From Bedellia somnulentella (lineage: Eukaryota; Arthropoda; Insecta; Lepidoptera; Bedelliidae): a stretch of 64,000 nt of DNA. Location of the stretch: positions 15,128,001 through 15,192,000 of the forward strand of contig OY755171.1 in the NCBI GenBank assembly GCA_963576735.1, in the 5' to 3' direction. Shown here piece after piece: positions 45,943 through 57,900 of this stretch. Each line of letters starts with the position of its first letter. The first letter of the stretch is position 1. The position numbers and the translations under genes were made by a program. Below the pieces are notes generated by a model, which was given only the letters and a program-made list of their open reading frames with translations, had not been told where the DNA came from and ran no database searches.

Positions 45943-46060
45943 GACACGGTAGCTCAATTGGCAGAGCAACGGAGACGTATACCCGAGGTCGCGGGTACGA
46001 TTCCCGCCCGCCTGTGTCGAAATTTTTCTTTCCTTTATTTATTCTTTATTTTACTTTGTA
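45943..46060 (+). repeat. tRNA-like SINE head (not a working tRNA)
   Basis: A 7-base acceptor-like pairing (GACACGG with CTGTGTC), a good D arm (GCTC-AATTGGCA-GAGC) and a T arm (GCGGG-TACGATT-CCCGC) are present. The anticodon stem does not pair and 4 extra bases follow the T arm. The downstream TTTCTTTCCTTTATTTATTC recurs after a partial copy at 50806-50860, so this is a dispersed repeat and not a gene. Confidence 0.65.
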
Positions 46061-46780
46061 TGTCACCCAAAGCCCATTATTGTTCTTTCTTGCTAGGCTT
46101 GACCGATTTTTATCGTTTTTTATGTTTCTTTATTTGGCAGGTTTGCTCATAATGGTGTTTACTCTCTTCTATTGTGCATCGCTATTCATTTTTTAAGACT
46201 ATGATGTTATTGTTGAAGATGTACGAATTTTTTAGGCGCATATGTCTGACTGTCTGTGGTAAGCCGGTTTAGGTTGCTAGTAATAATATAAATACCAAAG
46301 TTATGTTGCAATTTATTAATAAAAATAAAAATGTTTTGACGAGGGTATAGCATGACTCAGAGATGTAAATGATAAAGTATTTCTGCGGTGCGTAGCCAGG
46401 CCCAGCCGCGAATAAGTTAAAAGTTAACTTCACGCATCGACCGTTTAACAACACATATTTGCAAAATACGTATTTGCATACTTTTAGTTTTGTAATGCTT
46501 AGAAAGTATATAGTTTTTTGTATGTTTATGTAATGATTCTTACATAAATACTATCACGGAGAATATAAGAGTTACCCAAACTTATCTGGCTGTTTAAATT
46601 AAATAAGCAATATTACTTTCCATCATTAAGTATCTTTTAAAATAATTACATTCTATGTACTTATATTCTACAATCATAACTAGAGCTTTAGAATTGTGAA
46701 TTCGCTGCGTCTTTTGAAGTTAAGTGTGAAAAAAAAGATAATGGACGAGTAGATTGTAAACTAGTATTTAGTTTAGGTTT
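46061..46780 (+). other. Stretch without recognised gene (putative intron)
   Basis: AT-rich; only short ORFs. Nothing identified. Confidence 0.45.
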
Positions 46781-46782
46781 AA

Positions 46783-48740
46783 TAATAATAATAATAAAAC
46801 TCTTTATTGCACATTACAAAATAAAAACAACAATTACAAAAAAAGATCGGTATAAAAGCCAAAGTACAACTGGCGGTCTTATCACTAAGAGCGATCTCTT
46901 CCAGACAACCCATTAATGGAAAGATTTGCTGGATTAAAAACATGTTCGGTAGATGTCCAATAAATTAAACTGATTTGCTTAAATACTAAAATTATTCATC
47001 AAACTATTATCTATCTATTTTAAGTATTACTAAATATTTATTAAGTTCTAATACACTTACAGATACCTACAGATAGTATTCCATAAAATAAATAATATTC
47101 AATAAATACAATACATATGCAATATATATAAAGATTTTTAAATAAAATACATATATACATTTTACGACATAATATATAATAGAATATATAAACTTTTGTA
47201 TGCAACACAAATAATATTATAATGTTTCGGAGAGGAAGTGTTTTTTTACCATTTTCTTGAAAATAGGGAGAGACTTGGCTAATCGCACCTCTACAGGAAG
47301 ACCGTTCCATAGTTGTACAGCCTGGACGGTAAAGGAGGAACTGTAAAAATTGGTGGAATGGGAAGGGGTACTCAACAAAAGATTGTGGTAAGAACGCAGA
47401 TTGAGGTCATGTGAAGAGTGAAGGAATTGGAAACGCTCTTTAAGGTAGGAGGGGGTGGCAGGATTAAACAAGATAGAGTACAGGAGAGACAGAGTATGTG
47501 CATTCCGGCGGAGACGAATTGGAAGCCACTGAAGTTTATTGCGATACGCAGAGACATGGTCATATTTACGCAGTCCGAAAATAAACCTAATACATAAGTT
47601 TTGTAAGCGCTCAAGTTTGTTCAGTTGATCTTCAGTTAGATCGAGATAGCAGGTGTCAGCATAATCAAGAATAGGTAGTAGAAGAGATTGGGCTAACGCA
47701 GTTTTGGTAGCAGTAGGGAGAAAGTTACGTAGCCTCCTGAGGGACCCTGCTGACGCAAACAGCCTCCGGCTTACTAATTCCAGTTGCGGTACCCAAGATA
47801 AGGTGCTATCTATCATCACACCAAGGTTTTTTACAGCAGCGCTGAAAGGAATGGATGTGCCATCAAATAAAACAGGCGGTAGTGATTTATAGTCAATCTT
47901 GGAAACAATTCGTGAGCTACCAACTATAATTATTTGTGTTTTATTCGGATTAACTTTCAATCCATATGCTTCACTCCATTTCAAAATTTGCATTAAATCA
48001 TTATTAATTAAGCTTATGGACATATTTATTTGGTCAAAATTAGCCTGTGTGTAAATCTGAAGATCATCTGCATAATGGTGGTAGGAAGAAGTAAGTTTAT
48101 GAGAAATGGAGTTTATAAATATAGCGAATAAGAGAGGAGACAACACACCACCTTGTGGAACACCGGCATTTAACTCAATCCACGGAGACATGGCATCTTC
48201 GAGGTGAATGCGCTGTCGACGCCCCAGTAGATAACTACGAAACCAGTCAACTACCGTTGGAGATATGTTAAGAGAACGAAGTAAAGCAAGTAATATTTCG
48301 AAGTCAACCGTATTAAAGGCGCTACTAAAATCAAGCAGTGCTAAAACAGTCAGCAGTCCCTTATCCATTCCCAAACGCATGTCATCAGTTATTTTGATCA
48401 AAGCCGTTACAGTACTATGGGAAGGGCGGAAACCAGATTGGAAGGGGTTAAGCAGATCATTACTAGTGAGAAAAACACTTAACTGTTTATGTACCAGTCG
48501 TTCAAGTACTTTAGAGAGGAATGGCAGAATAGATATAGGACGATATTCAGAGAAGGACTTAGGATTGGCTTTTTTGGGAATAGGAGTGACCTGGGCTTCT
48601 TTCAATACCATAGGGAAGGATTATAAGGATATGGAATAATAAAGGATTTCAGTAATAACAGGAAGAATAAGGTCTAGGATAGGCAATATCATTTTTCGAC
48701 TAATACAATCACCACCTACTGCGTTTGACGTAATGGACAT
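46783..48740 (-). mobile_element. CR1/Daphne-like LINE, 5'-truncated
   Basis: The element holds a 464-residue reverse transcriptase frame followed by an untranslated region with the GAAGAGATCGC/AAGACCGCC block, a GCAATAAAGAG signal and a (TTATTA)n end. Upstream a frame around 48740-48621 reads SITSNAVGGDCISRKMILPI, the conserved start of the domain, separated from the main frame by a stop or frameshift near 48612-48621. It stops at the inverted repeat at 48741. Confidence 0.8.
47217..48611 (-). pseudogene. Reverse transcriptase of CR1/Daphne-like LINE (464 codons open)
   Basis: Motifs in order: IPKKANPKSFSEYRPISIL (residues 11-29), FQSGFRPSHST (57-67), catalytic LLDFSSAFNTVD (Asp at 94), GVPQGGVLSPLLF (150-162) and YADD (180-183), then a long thumb/connector region ending VQLWNGLPVEVRLAKSLP, a typical C-terminus for this group. 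The open frame is long for a dead element, suggesting modest age. The endonuclease and ORF1 are missing and the N-terminal edge is frame-broken, so it cannot move by itself. It reads against the putative host gene in whose intron it lies. Confidence 0.85.
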
Positions 48741-49247
48741 AATATCGACGCTAGAAAGGCAGAATGTATTAAGCGCCATTTCATAAAATGTCCACCAGAG
48801 CAATTTAAAGTTTAAGTTTTTTGAAAAAAAATCATATTTCTGTAACTATGGCAGATATTGCTTTGAAAATGAAAACAGTTATAATTGAAAAGATTTTCCA
48901 TGTATTCCTGTAAAAATAAAAGTTCTACATCTTCTATTTACAAAAATAGGGGACATAATACGTACGCATCTAAAATCTCGGTCAGGTAAAATTGGCTGAA
49001 GCGACATCATATTTTTCGATTATTCCCATGCAAAATAGGTTTAATGACCAATTAGATGTGACCACCAGAGGGGCAAAATGTTTTAATTATTTTACGTTAC
49101 TTTAAATATTCCATAAGAACGAAATAAACAAACTGTAAAGCACAAATGTGTCGGAGCAGAATGTCTTATGGCGTGAGTAACTTGGTATTTGGACATAATA
49201 TTTAAATTTTATTAATATATAAATATACTTATTTTATATATACTTAT

Positions 49248-49861
49248 TGTTTACAAGGGATGGAAAATGTGATGAAGACATTGTAAGAAGAGTAAAAAAG
49301 GGTAATGCGGTAAATGGAGCAATGAACAGGCTAATGATCAGTCAATCGGTGTCTGAAAAGGCCCGAATGGCTGTGCATGATGCTGTTCTTGTTCCTACGC
49401 TTATGTATGGAAGCGAATGTTGGGTGTGGCAGAAGAAGCATGAGAGCAGAGTGAATGCAGTAGAGATGAGGTCCCTCAGAAAAATTTGTAATGTTAGATT
49501 GTGTGACCGAGTGAGAAATAGTGTTATTCGTGAAAAGTGTGGTGTGAAAGATGGTATTGTAAGATAGATAGATAGTACATAGAGAGGATGGATGATAGAA
49601 AATTGGCAAAAGGCATCTATAGAGCTAGTGTGAATGGTAATGTTAGTAGAGGATGACCACGGAGAACACACTTGGACCAAATTGAGGAGTGCTCAAAAAG
49701 GCTGGCGACCGAAGTATGAAGAACAAAAGAGCATGTATGAAAAGATTGATGAATGTAAACGAAGCTAGAGAGGTTTGTCAGGATCGTACGAAGTGGCGAT
49801 CGATAGTCTCTGCCTACCCCAATGGGAATTAATGGCGTGAGTATATGTATGTATGTATGTA
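49248..49861 (+). pseudogene. RTE-like LINE fragment with uninterrupted hAT target site
   Basis: The frame 49247-49567 reads FTRDGKCDEDIVRRVKKG, then GNAVNGAMNRLMISQSVSEK, then CWVWQKKHESRVNAVEMRSL and stops after GVKDGIVR; beyond that, deletions shift the frame up to the AATGGCGTGAGTATATGTAT end. It is flanked by TACTTATT on both sides (just before 49248 and just after the TATG tail). It shows the empty version of the site where hAT inserted in the array LINE. Confidence 0.85.
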
Positions 49862-50805
49862 CTTATTTTTAGAAATGGTTTCATTGCAATATCAAAATTA
49901 TTCTACAGTAACAATCATATTTTAAGCTTAAATATTTTTTGGAACTATTTCTAATAAGATACATTCTTGTTTTGCCACATTGAAAAACGTTACAGAAATA
50001 CGACGCATAAACATTATTATTAAGTATAGTTTTAATTTTTCAGTCTTCATTCAGTTTTTTTTGACCATAAGATCATATAAAATATCAGGTTTTCTTATCA
50101 GTATTAATCAATAAACGTACTTATCCCCAAAAAAAAGAGACCTGTTACTTAGGGTAAAAAAAAGACATTAAATATAGAAGAATCTAGAAAGCTTCATCAT
50201 CAACACTATCTTTAATATCAGTATCTTGAAAAGTCTATTTAACATTGCAAGGGAGTCTGTTATTGTATAAGTTATCTTCAAGGCGTCTGTTTCTACTGAT
50301 AACTTCTTCTTTTTCTGCAAAAGCAGAGTCGCTCATGCCCTTTTTCTTACAATGCTTGACATGTTCTCTTTAAAAGTTAATATTCGGACCTTACTGATTT
50401 TACCAGCAAGATTGTTTTTTTTAAATATTTATCAGCTATATAGTCCCAAATCTGGAAATGACTGTAAGATAGTACTTCTACATATTGGTTGTATTGGTTC
50501 TACATATTGGTTGTTGTTCTATATAGTGCTTCTACACATTGGGTATGATTTGGGATTCTTTCTCGCTAGCTCAAATACTGTTGCCCATTTTGTGAAGGCG
50601 CAAAGACAATCATGTTTTCTACGCTTATTTCGATTTTAGCATGAACACTGTCTACAGGTGTAGAAGTATGACCCGGCAGCAGAAAATTCATATACACAAG
50701 TAAATTCTTTACCGTCTGCCGTTCATCAACCATTGTGAGGATAGTCGCAATTTCATTACCACCTCGTTTCCCATCAGCTTCTCCCCATGTGTAACAATAT
50801 AGTTC

Positions 50806-50860
50806 TTCGGGTTCGATTCCCGCCTGTGTCGAATTTTCTTTCCTTTATTTATTCTTTATT
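50806..50860 (+). repeat. Fragment of the tRNA-like SINE
   Basis: GGGTTCGATTCCCGCC, TGTGTCGAA and TTTCTTTCCTTTATTTATTC match the end of 45943-46060, here with a canonical B box. Confidence 0.65.
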
Positions 50861-51924
50861 TATTAATATAGTTCTTGTGCTTGGCTTTTGTATATGGTCA
50901 GATTATAACCTGAATATTTGCGCGAGCAAGTAAGTAACTTTTAGACATTTTGTTATAAGTACGATGATTTGGGCCTGTAAATGATGATCATTTGTAATAA
51001 TTGATAGGTACCGAATAATTATAATACCAACGAAGCAATCAAGTTCTGTACCTACGTAATCACACTGCGCAGACGGCGCCAAGTGGCATTCCAACACACG
51101 CCCTCTCCCGATGAAGCCCCGCGGGTGGCTGAAGCTGAAGCGACAGTCTTTCAAACACTCCTATTTATAATATTAGTGTTTTTGAGCAATAAAGCTTACG
51201 TATTACAGTCTAACGACCATATTCTGGTTTGTTAAGGTTCTTTTGAATTGTTTTATGTCGCAAATATAAATTACTTACAGATCACAACAACAGCTTAAGC
51301 GCCAATTGTACCATAAGACTGATTCAAGTAAACTTGTATTATCAGCCAAAAAAGTGAAGAAAGCCGACCGGCAAAATAGTTTATGTGCCAGTGAGCTTAA
51401 AATACAAACAAGTAAAACGTATTAACTCACAAAATGTGATTATTATAGCAAAGTCATTTTGGTTTATATCAATTATTGTTTATAACACAAGCAGGTAAAA
51501 ATGCTGAACTGAGTAAAAATTGAAAATCAATATTTGATAAAAATGAATTAACGCAAAGTCTTTAACTATTTTAGGAAGGGTAAATTGTTTTATATGGCTT
51601 TCTTAACATAATGTATGTTTGAACTTACAAACCATATAAAAGGGTGGTTGTTAATACAAAAAAAAGTATCATTATTTCCAAAATCACCAACGTATTAAGC
51701 GCCAAAAAAGTGCTCAGATCAAAACGAGACCCACACCATTAGAAAGAGAAAAATCAGGCGATTCTAACGATGTATATAACTCAATTTCACCAAAAGTGGC
51801 GCTTAATACATTCTGCCTTTCTAGCGTCGATATTCTTCTTAACTTAGTATATAAAATATTCTTTACTTCAAGTCCTCTAAGTCTTGTTTGTACGTGAACC
51901 TATCATTAACCATTCATTTACTGA

Positions 51925-52070
51925 CCTTACTATCCAAAGGTGGTCTGAAAGTGATCGCCTGAAGTGATTAGACAGCCAATTGTACTTCTATTCGATAATG
52001 TAATTTCCCTATCATGTTATAACTTTGATGTGCAAAAAAAGTCTTCTTTTCCATTTTATTCTATTAAATG
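51925..52070 (+). repeat. Degraded LINE 3' end
   Basis: It has ATCCAAAGGTGGTCTGAAAG, GATCGCCTGAAGTGATTAGA and CCAATTGTACTTC followed by an AT-rich tail ending TTTTATTCTATT, parallel to 38125-38276 but more diverged. Confidence 0.6.
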
Positions 52071-52612
52071 AAAGATTTAGCAAAAAGTACTGCTTGCTTT
52101 AAAAAAGTAACAAGCGACCACTTGTACTACAACACATAATATTCAAAACAATCTCCTAACAAATTGAATCACAATCTGTTTAGTCGTACGTCGTCGTCGG
52201 TTAGAAATGGATTGAAGACATTGTGAGTCTTCTATATCATCATTGTACTCTTTCTCACATAAAAACACTCATATAAATTTACAAATAAGTAGTAAGAAAT
52301 AACGAGAAAGGCAAAGTACAGAAACAATAAGCATTGCAATAGCCTGCATTACAAAACGTGTGACTCGATAAGGTATTTACTTTAGTTGTAGGCGATCTCA
52401 CGCTTCGATGAGAACACTTTTGTATTGTCGACTAGGTCACTTTTTATGCTTCCAGAACTATCGAGATGTTGAGAAGTACGACAAAAAAATATGAATAGTG
52501 TCGTCAAAGCATCAATAGACTATTATGGCATTTATCGGCATTTAAACTATTTTTAGTATCGACTAAGAAATTGTTTCAATAAAGAAGCTAAGAGTGATTA
52601 AAAGTAATATTT
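52071..52612 (+). other. Stretch without recognised gene (putative intron)
   Basis: No supported gene or repeat. Confidence 0.45.
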
Positions 52613-52985
52613 AGCAACCGTGATAGCCCAGTGGGTAGAACACTCGCTTATCGTGCAAACGACTAGTGTTCAAATCCTGGGTCGGGCCTACACCAATTTG
52701 TCTTTTCTAAAGACATACGTGTGGTTAATTTATCATGGTTGTTAACGGTGAGGGAAAACATCGTGAGGAAACCCACATGGCTGAGTTGTACTTAGTCATG
52801 TGACAGTGTATTCGTACAAAACGGCGATAGGCCTGCCCCCTATCACGTGAGTGCACTGTCCATGCAAAACGTGGGTACTCTGAACACCAGGTGACAAAGT
52901 CAAGTGATGTTCAGAAGTATTAGTACCTCTGCCAACCCCTTCGGGGATATTCGGCGTGAACGTTTATGTTATGTTATGTTATGTA
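52613..52985 (+). repeat. tRNA-derived SINE, full length
   Basis: The head has TGATAGCCCAGTGGGTAGAA (A box) and GTGTTCAAATCCTGGGTC (B box), then GGCCTACACCAATTTGTC, CATCGTGAGGAAACCCACAT, CCCCCTATCACGTGAGTG and CCTTCGGGGATATTCGG, ending in an (ATGTT)n tail. This is the reference copy for the partial ones at 29337-29481, 30070-30192, 38345-38660 and 59660-59747. Confidence 0.88.
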
Positions 52986-54576
52986 TTTAGAACTGATATT
53001 TCCTCTACTGTAGAGTTATGTATCAGTAAAGAAAGTGACCCTTAGGGAAGGTTTAAATTCATGTTATTTGTTTCGATTTGGGTACGCACGGCAAATTTCC
53101 ATCACAACGCTTTATGATCCTGGCAAATCAAAATTCATTATAGCTATAGCCATTATAAAATAGCCTTATAATTAAAATATAATATTGCAGTACCGAATGC
53201 AAATAAATAATTAAGAATTAAATGTTTTATATCCATTTCGTTATTTAAAGTCTGATAAATCCCATACTATAACATACTCGCTCTCTTGATGGAGATCGAC
53301 CTATAAGCATTGCGAGGACATTTTACAAGTCGAATTATCCTATCAACGTTATTGGCTCTTCCTACTCGACTTTGTATGTACGCCGTTTTAGTAACAAAAA
53401 GACATAAAACATTAAATTGAATACCATTATCACAAACTTAGTACCATTATATAATTATAAATTGGTGACCCAACAAAAACTGTATTGCCCTAGAAAATAA
53501 ATCTTAATATGAGGTCAACCCGAATTTCAATTTAAAAATATTTTTAAGGCCTTTCTGAGACCTCATTCATAAGTCACTTAAAAAACGTTTTGTATGGAAT
53601 TTGTTGCAAACATGGTGACATGTGACCTCATCCTATTTCGGTAAGCAAATTGAGATTGGAAAACTCGATTTAAAAATATATAAGATGATTCCGTGCTTCG
53701 GCAAGTTACGCTGTCAGTCAACGGTATAAGTTGCAAATGTCTGCCAATCAGGGACATTCTTTTCTAATGATAATGATAATTTCTAGGGAAATTCTACAGT
53801 ACAAATTGTTCTGTAATTAAACTTAGTTTGGTTTATAACGTGTAACTTTTGTGTAGAATTGCATTCGTTCCAATTATTTTCCTATTTACTGAAGTCAATC
53901 TCAAATCTGTATAATTTATTTTGAAAGGTGATTCTATAAATTTAAACACACTCCAAACTCAATTAAATGTCTAAAGTTGGATTGCGGAAATGACCAAAAT
54001 TATTAGACATTTTTAAGTAAGATTTATTTATATTTATAGTTTATCTGTAAAAACATTAATCATCCCTGACAACAAAAGTGTCCTGTACTTTCTTTACCTT
54101 TTTTAACTTTACCTTACATTTGTAATTAAATGAAAACCTAAAATATAACAAAACCAGTTATAGGAAAGTGGTAATGCAACTACAGTGCAATGAAAGTGGT
54201 AAATTTATAATGATTAGTCGAACTATGAACGACGTCGAGAAAGTCACGCGGTGACTTTTGTCTTTCGATTATACAACGACTTGTCATATCAATTATCGTT
54301 ATTACAATAACATTAGTATCACTTAGTTCTCGTAATGCGATAACGTTGATAAAAGTTAGAACGACTTTTAGTAATTAGTTAATGATTAATACAAATAAAG
54401 GCCTCCGTCAGCCAAACTAAAGCCTGTAACCCTTTTGTTTTGTTATGTGGATTTTATATTTTCATTGTCCAATTCAAGCTTTGCGCAAATACGGCAAAAC
54501 ATTTCTAACGGTTCAGTAAGATTCATAACTTTATAACTAATGATTAAGATTTGCGCGATATTTAAAGGAGTTTAAG
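52986..54576 (+). other. Stretch without recognised gene (putative intron)
   Basis: It holds a small fragment of the second tRNA-SINE family at 53685-53740 (GATTCCGTGCTTCGG). Otherwise AT-rich, with nothing recognised. Confidence 0.45.
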
Positions 54577-54780
54577 AGGAGTCGTAAGAAGCGACTAAGG
54601 GTATCGGGGCTTTATATTGGATTATTGGGCGATGCGGTTGGAGACCCATCACTAAAAACCTTTATTTTTTACCATATTTTCCCCACTCAGCTTCCAAAAG
54701 TGGCTGAGGAATTTCTAATTCCTTAGCTCTGGCTACCCCTTCTAGGGAAATATATCCGTGAGTATATGTATGTATGTATG
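54577..54780 (+). repeat. (TATG)n-tailed SINE lacking its head
   Basis: It starts at a form of CGTAAGAAGCGACTAAGGG and continues through GGGCGATGCGGTTGGAGACC, AAAAGTGGCTGAGGAATTTC, CTCTGGCTACCCC to GTGAGTATATGTATGTATG. It is only 200 bases upstream of the first ZnT-like coding exon. Confidence 0.8.
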
Positions 54781-54979
54781 TTAAAGGAGTTTGAATAAAC
54801 TAGCCAAAATCAATTGATTTCCGTTTCATAACATATTTTTAATGTATTGTAAATAATGAGGCATACATTATTTATTGATTGTCGAAAATTTATTTCTTTT
54901 TATTTTAATAATAACAGATTAAACGTCAAAAGTAAAATTTATGGTGTCTGTACCGTAGAAGTTTTGTTGCAGGTGCAAT

Positions 54980-57900
54980 ATGGCGATGAAAGAGTGGTTG
55001 CAATGGCTGCCGCCCCCCAGGTCCCTGCTGGCGCTGATGCTGGCCACGGGAGGGTTCAGCGGCAGACTGTTCACCTCCTACCTCACACACTCGCCCACAC
55101 TGCTGGTGGACACTTGCCATTCTCTGTGTCGGCTAGTCGGGCTCATCACGACACTCATATCTTATAAGGTAAGTTTTAATATACATACATACATACACTA
55201 CCACTCTGTATTTTAAAATTTATATTTATATAAAATTTATAAAAAAATACGCTTGGTATGACAGCCGTTTGACGAGGATTTAACCAAAATAACACGAAGA
55301 GGCGGTGCGGAAGGTTTGACAATGATGGGCGGGCAAGGGCGATGTCTATCTGCTATCGTAATGGTCTGACTTAGAATTTTCAATTCGTCTATGTAAATGA
55401 TGTAAGAAAAGCTTCGCTCCACTCTGCTTCGCTGGGCTCTAGTTTAAGGGCGTCCCACGAAAAAGTGAGAACCTTGAAACGGCATTTGGGCTTCCCCCTG
55501 CCGTTTCCTCACCTTTAATAGAACTCGTAAAACAAGCCATCTATTAGCAACTATGATAACTATAGATTATAGCGATATAGATGTAGATATAGCGCCATCT
55601 ACCAAAACAGTCTCGTACTACGTTGTACGATCGGCGCGGCGTATTGATATATGTGTTAATTATGTTTCGCTAAGTGAATATTGTTATAAAAATAAAACAA
55701 ATACTTCAACAGTACAATAACTTTATTTCCACAAAACTTATTTCTTGATACCTTTGGAATATAGCAGGGGAACATGTCGAGAAGAATGTTGGTGTCGTGA
55801 TGATACGTTTCACGTGACATAGTAAATGGGGTTTATGTTATTCTTAACCGACACAACAAAGTGTACGTGGATGGCAGTAGAAATGAAGTAACGTGTAATT
55901 ATATAATAATAATATCTCGACGTCAAAAATCCACACTTGAACAAAAAATCGACTCAAATTATAGAACAGGAGTAGGCATTTTTTTCATGAATACTTACTT
56001 ACTACTGATTCAACATAAGTAAATTATAAAACCCAAATAATTTTCATAAAAATTATCATTTTATTGAGATGGTGCAGAAAGCAAAAGGCAATTCTTAAGG
56101 TTCTTTTCAATATTAAAAACTAAGTTATAACTAGGTATTTGTAGGCACAGATTCATGAATACCTGTTTGTAGTTTCTTGTTTGAAGGAGGCTATAAATGT
56201 GCGTCTTTTGTACTTGTTCATTTAATTAATTAGAGGTTTGTTCAAAAGTTTTCTTGATTATCTAAATTCACATTTCCCGAAATTTTACGGCTGAAAATAT
56301 ACTTCAACTCATATAAAATAGTTTTTACGCCAAATTGTGCAAGATAGCTATATTAAATAACTTATCCACCGCGACTAAATAACTTAAATAATAAAAGAGA
56401 CAGAAGTTCGGAATATACCGGACTTAAAAGGGTTATTTATTGTTAAATTAACAGTCTGTTAATATCAGTGCTAATCTTTAATATATTCGAGCACATGCAT
56501 CGTTCGTTTTACTGTGTTGAAAAAGCATGGCATGGTGATGGTGCTGTTAATCTTTAAATTAATATACTTTTACGTTTTTTTTAAATACAAAAGTAAAGGT
56601 GCGTTTAAGAGCACTATTATCACAGTTGATGAGCCTAGTTCAGGTGCATTAGATACAGTAGCCGTGTTCTCCAATGATTTCTCCCTGTCGGTATTTTGGG
56701 ACGAAAATACACTTTCTTCCATCATCTCAGTTGAACTGAAATTAATTCATAATATATAAGTATAGGCTCAATTGGGTATGATAACTTTTTCACAATTTAT
56801 TACAAAATACAAAGTTCAATGAAAGACTAAAAATTTATAAATATCAGCTCCTGGTCTATTTTACTTACTCTGTTAATTGAACTTGGCGAGATGATTGAGG
56901 TTCCTGATTTATTGCATATTTCTCATCCCCTTGTAAAGCAATACGTTTTTGGAGCCTAAATCAGAATTAATAGCACATGAATGAAATACAATGGATCAAA
57001 ATAATTGATCGAAGAACGGTTCGAATACATATATTAAGATAATTATATATATTTTCTTAAAAAGTAGAAATATGACTAAAGTGGAGAAGTGTAATACACA
57101 TCATATAAATAAAAAAAAACACCCAGATTTGAAAGAAAAGTTAGAAGGTAAGATTATTCACGGAACATAGCTATAGGGTAAAACGTAACAAGCATATTTA
57201 CAAAACAGAATAAATAGCAGCAGGTATTTTTAATAATGCATTCATCGTGATCCGAAGGAGAAAATAAAAGAATACTTATTTTACGAATAAAAAACAAAGT
57301 CGCAAGGTTGAGGATCGAACTCTGTACCTTCATCACTGAGCGTGAAACGTTTAACGCGTTACACCACATCGATCTTAGAGCTAAGAGTCGAAATTGACGA
57401 TTATATTAGGATTGCGAACGAACAATATAATATATGGCAAAACTTTTCGACTATGTTCCGTGCAATATATAAAATATGCCTAAAGTGTTTTGTTGGTAGA
57501 AAAATTTGTACTTACAATTTTGCATTCATTATCTGAGCCCTCTGTTTAGCGAACCTTTTTTTAATATTTTTTCCCTTTTAGGGATTTATAGCCGTGAGTA
57601 TGTATGTTGTTCAAAATTTTTTTGTTTAATTGGAAATTTTCGATTTTCTGCACATGTTTGTTTCCTTTATTTAATTTTCCGACGTTATTATAAGGTAAAC
57701 AATATTTTTAATCTTACTAAAAAGATATGTAAAAACATCACATAAATTTAAAGCAAAAAGATAATAATTGTTTCAGCTGGATTTACAGAACATTAGGATA
57801 AAACGAGCGTATTAACAAAACAGAATTATGCGCAGTATTTTTAATCATGCATTTATCATCATAACCGAAACAAAATAATTTTACGAGGAAAGAAATAAAC

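Larger units (their letters stand above)
48741..51834 (+). mobile_element. Candidate DNA transposon with perfect 38-bp inverted ends
   Basis: The first 38 bases (AATATCGACGCTAGAAAGGC and on to TTAAGCGCCA) are exactly reverse-complemented at 51797-51834, 3.1 kb away. TA lies just inside AATATCGA/TCGATATT, so a TA duplication is possible. TTAAGCGCCA recurs at 51295-51304 and 51695-51704, near the right end. The interior has no transposase; it contains an RTE fragment and a SINE fragment. The alternative is two opposed copies of one LINE segment, since the left repeat abuts a LINE reading frame. Confidence 0.5.

Noticed and set aside
45943..46018. Functional tRNA gene
   Set aside because: The anticodon stem does not pair, four extra bases follow the T arm, and the adjoining sequence is repeated elsewhere.
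47704..48639. Plus-strand ORFs over the CR1-like LINE
   Set aside because: They are antisense to the reverse transcriptase frame and lack any domain.
50352..50639. 95-codon ORF with repeated TACATATTGGTTG sequence
   Set aside because: No domain or splice context; the small repeats look like local slippage. Left unannotated.
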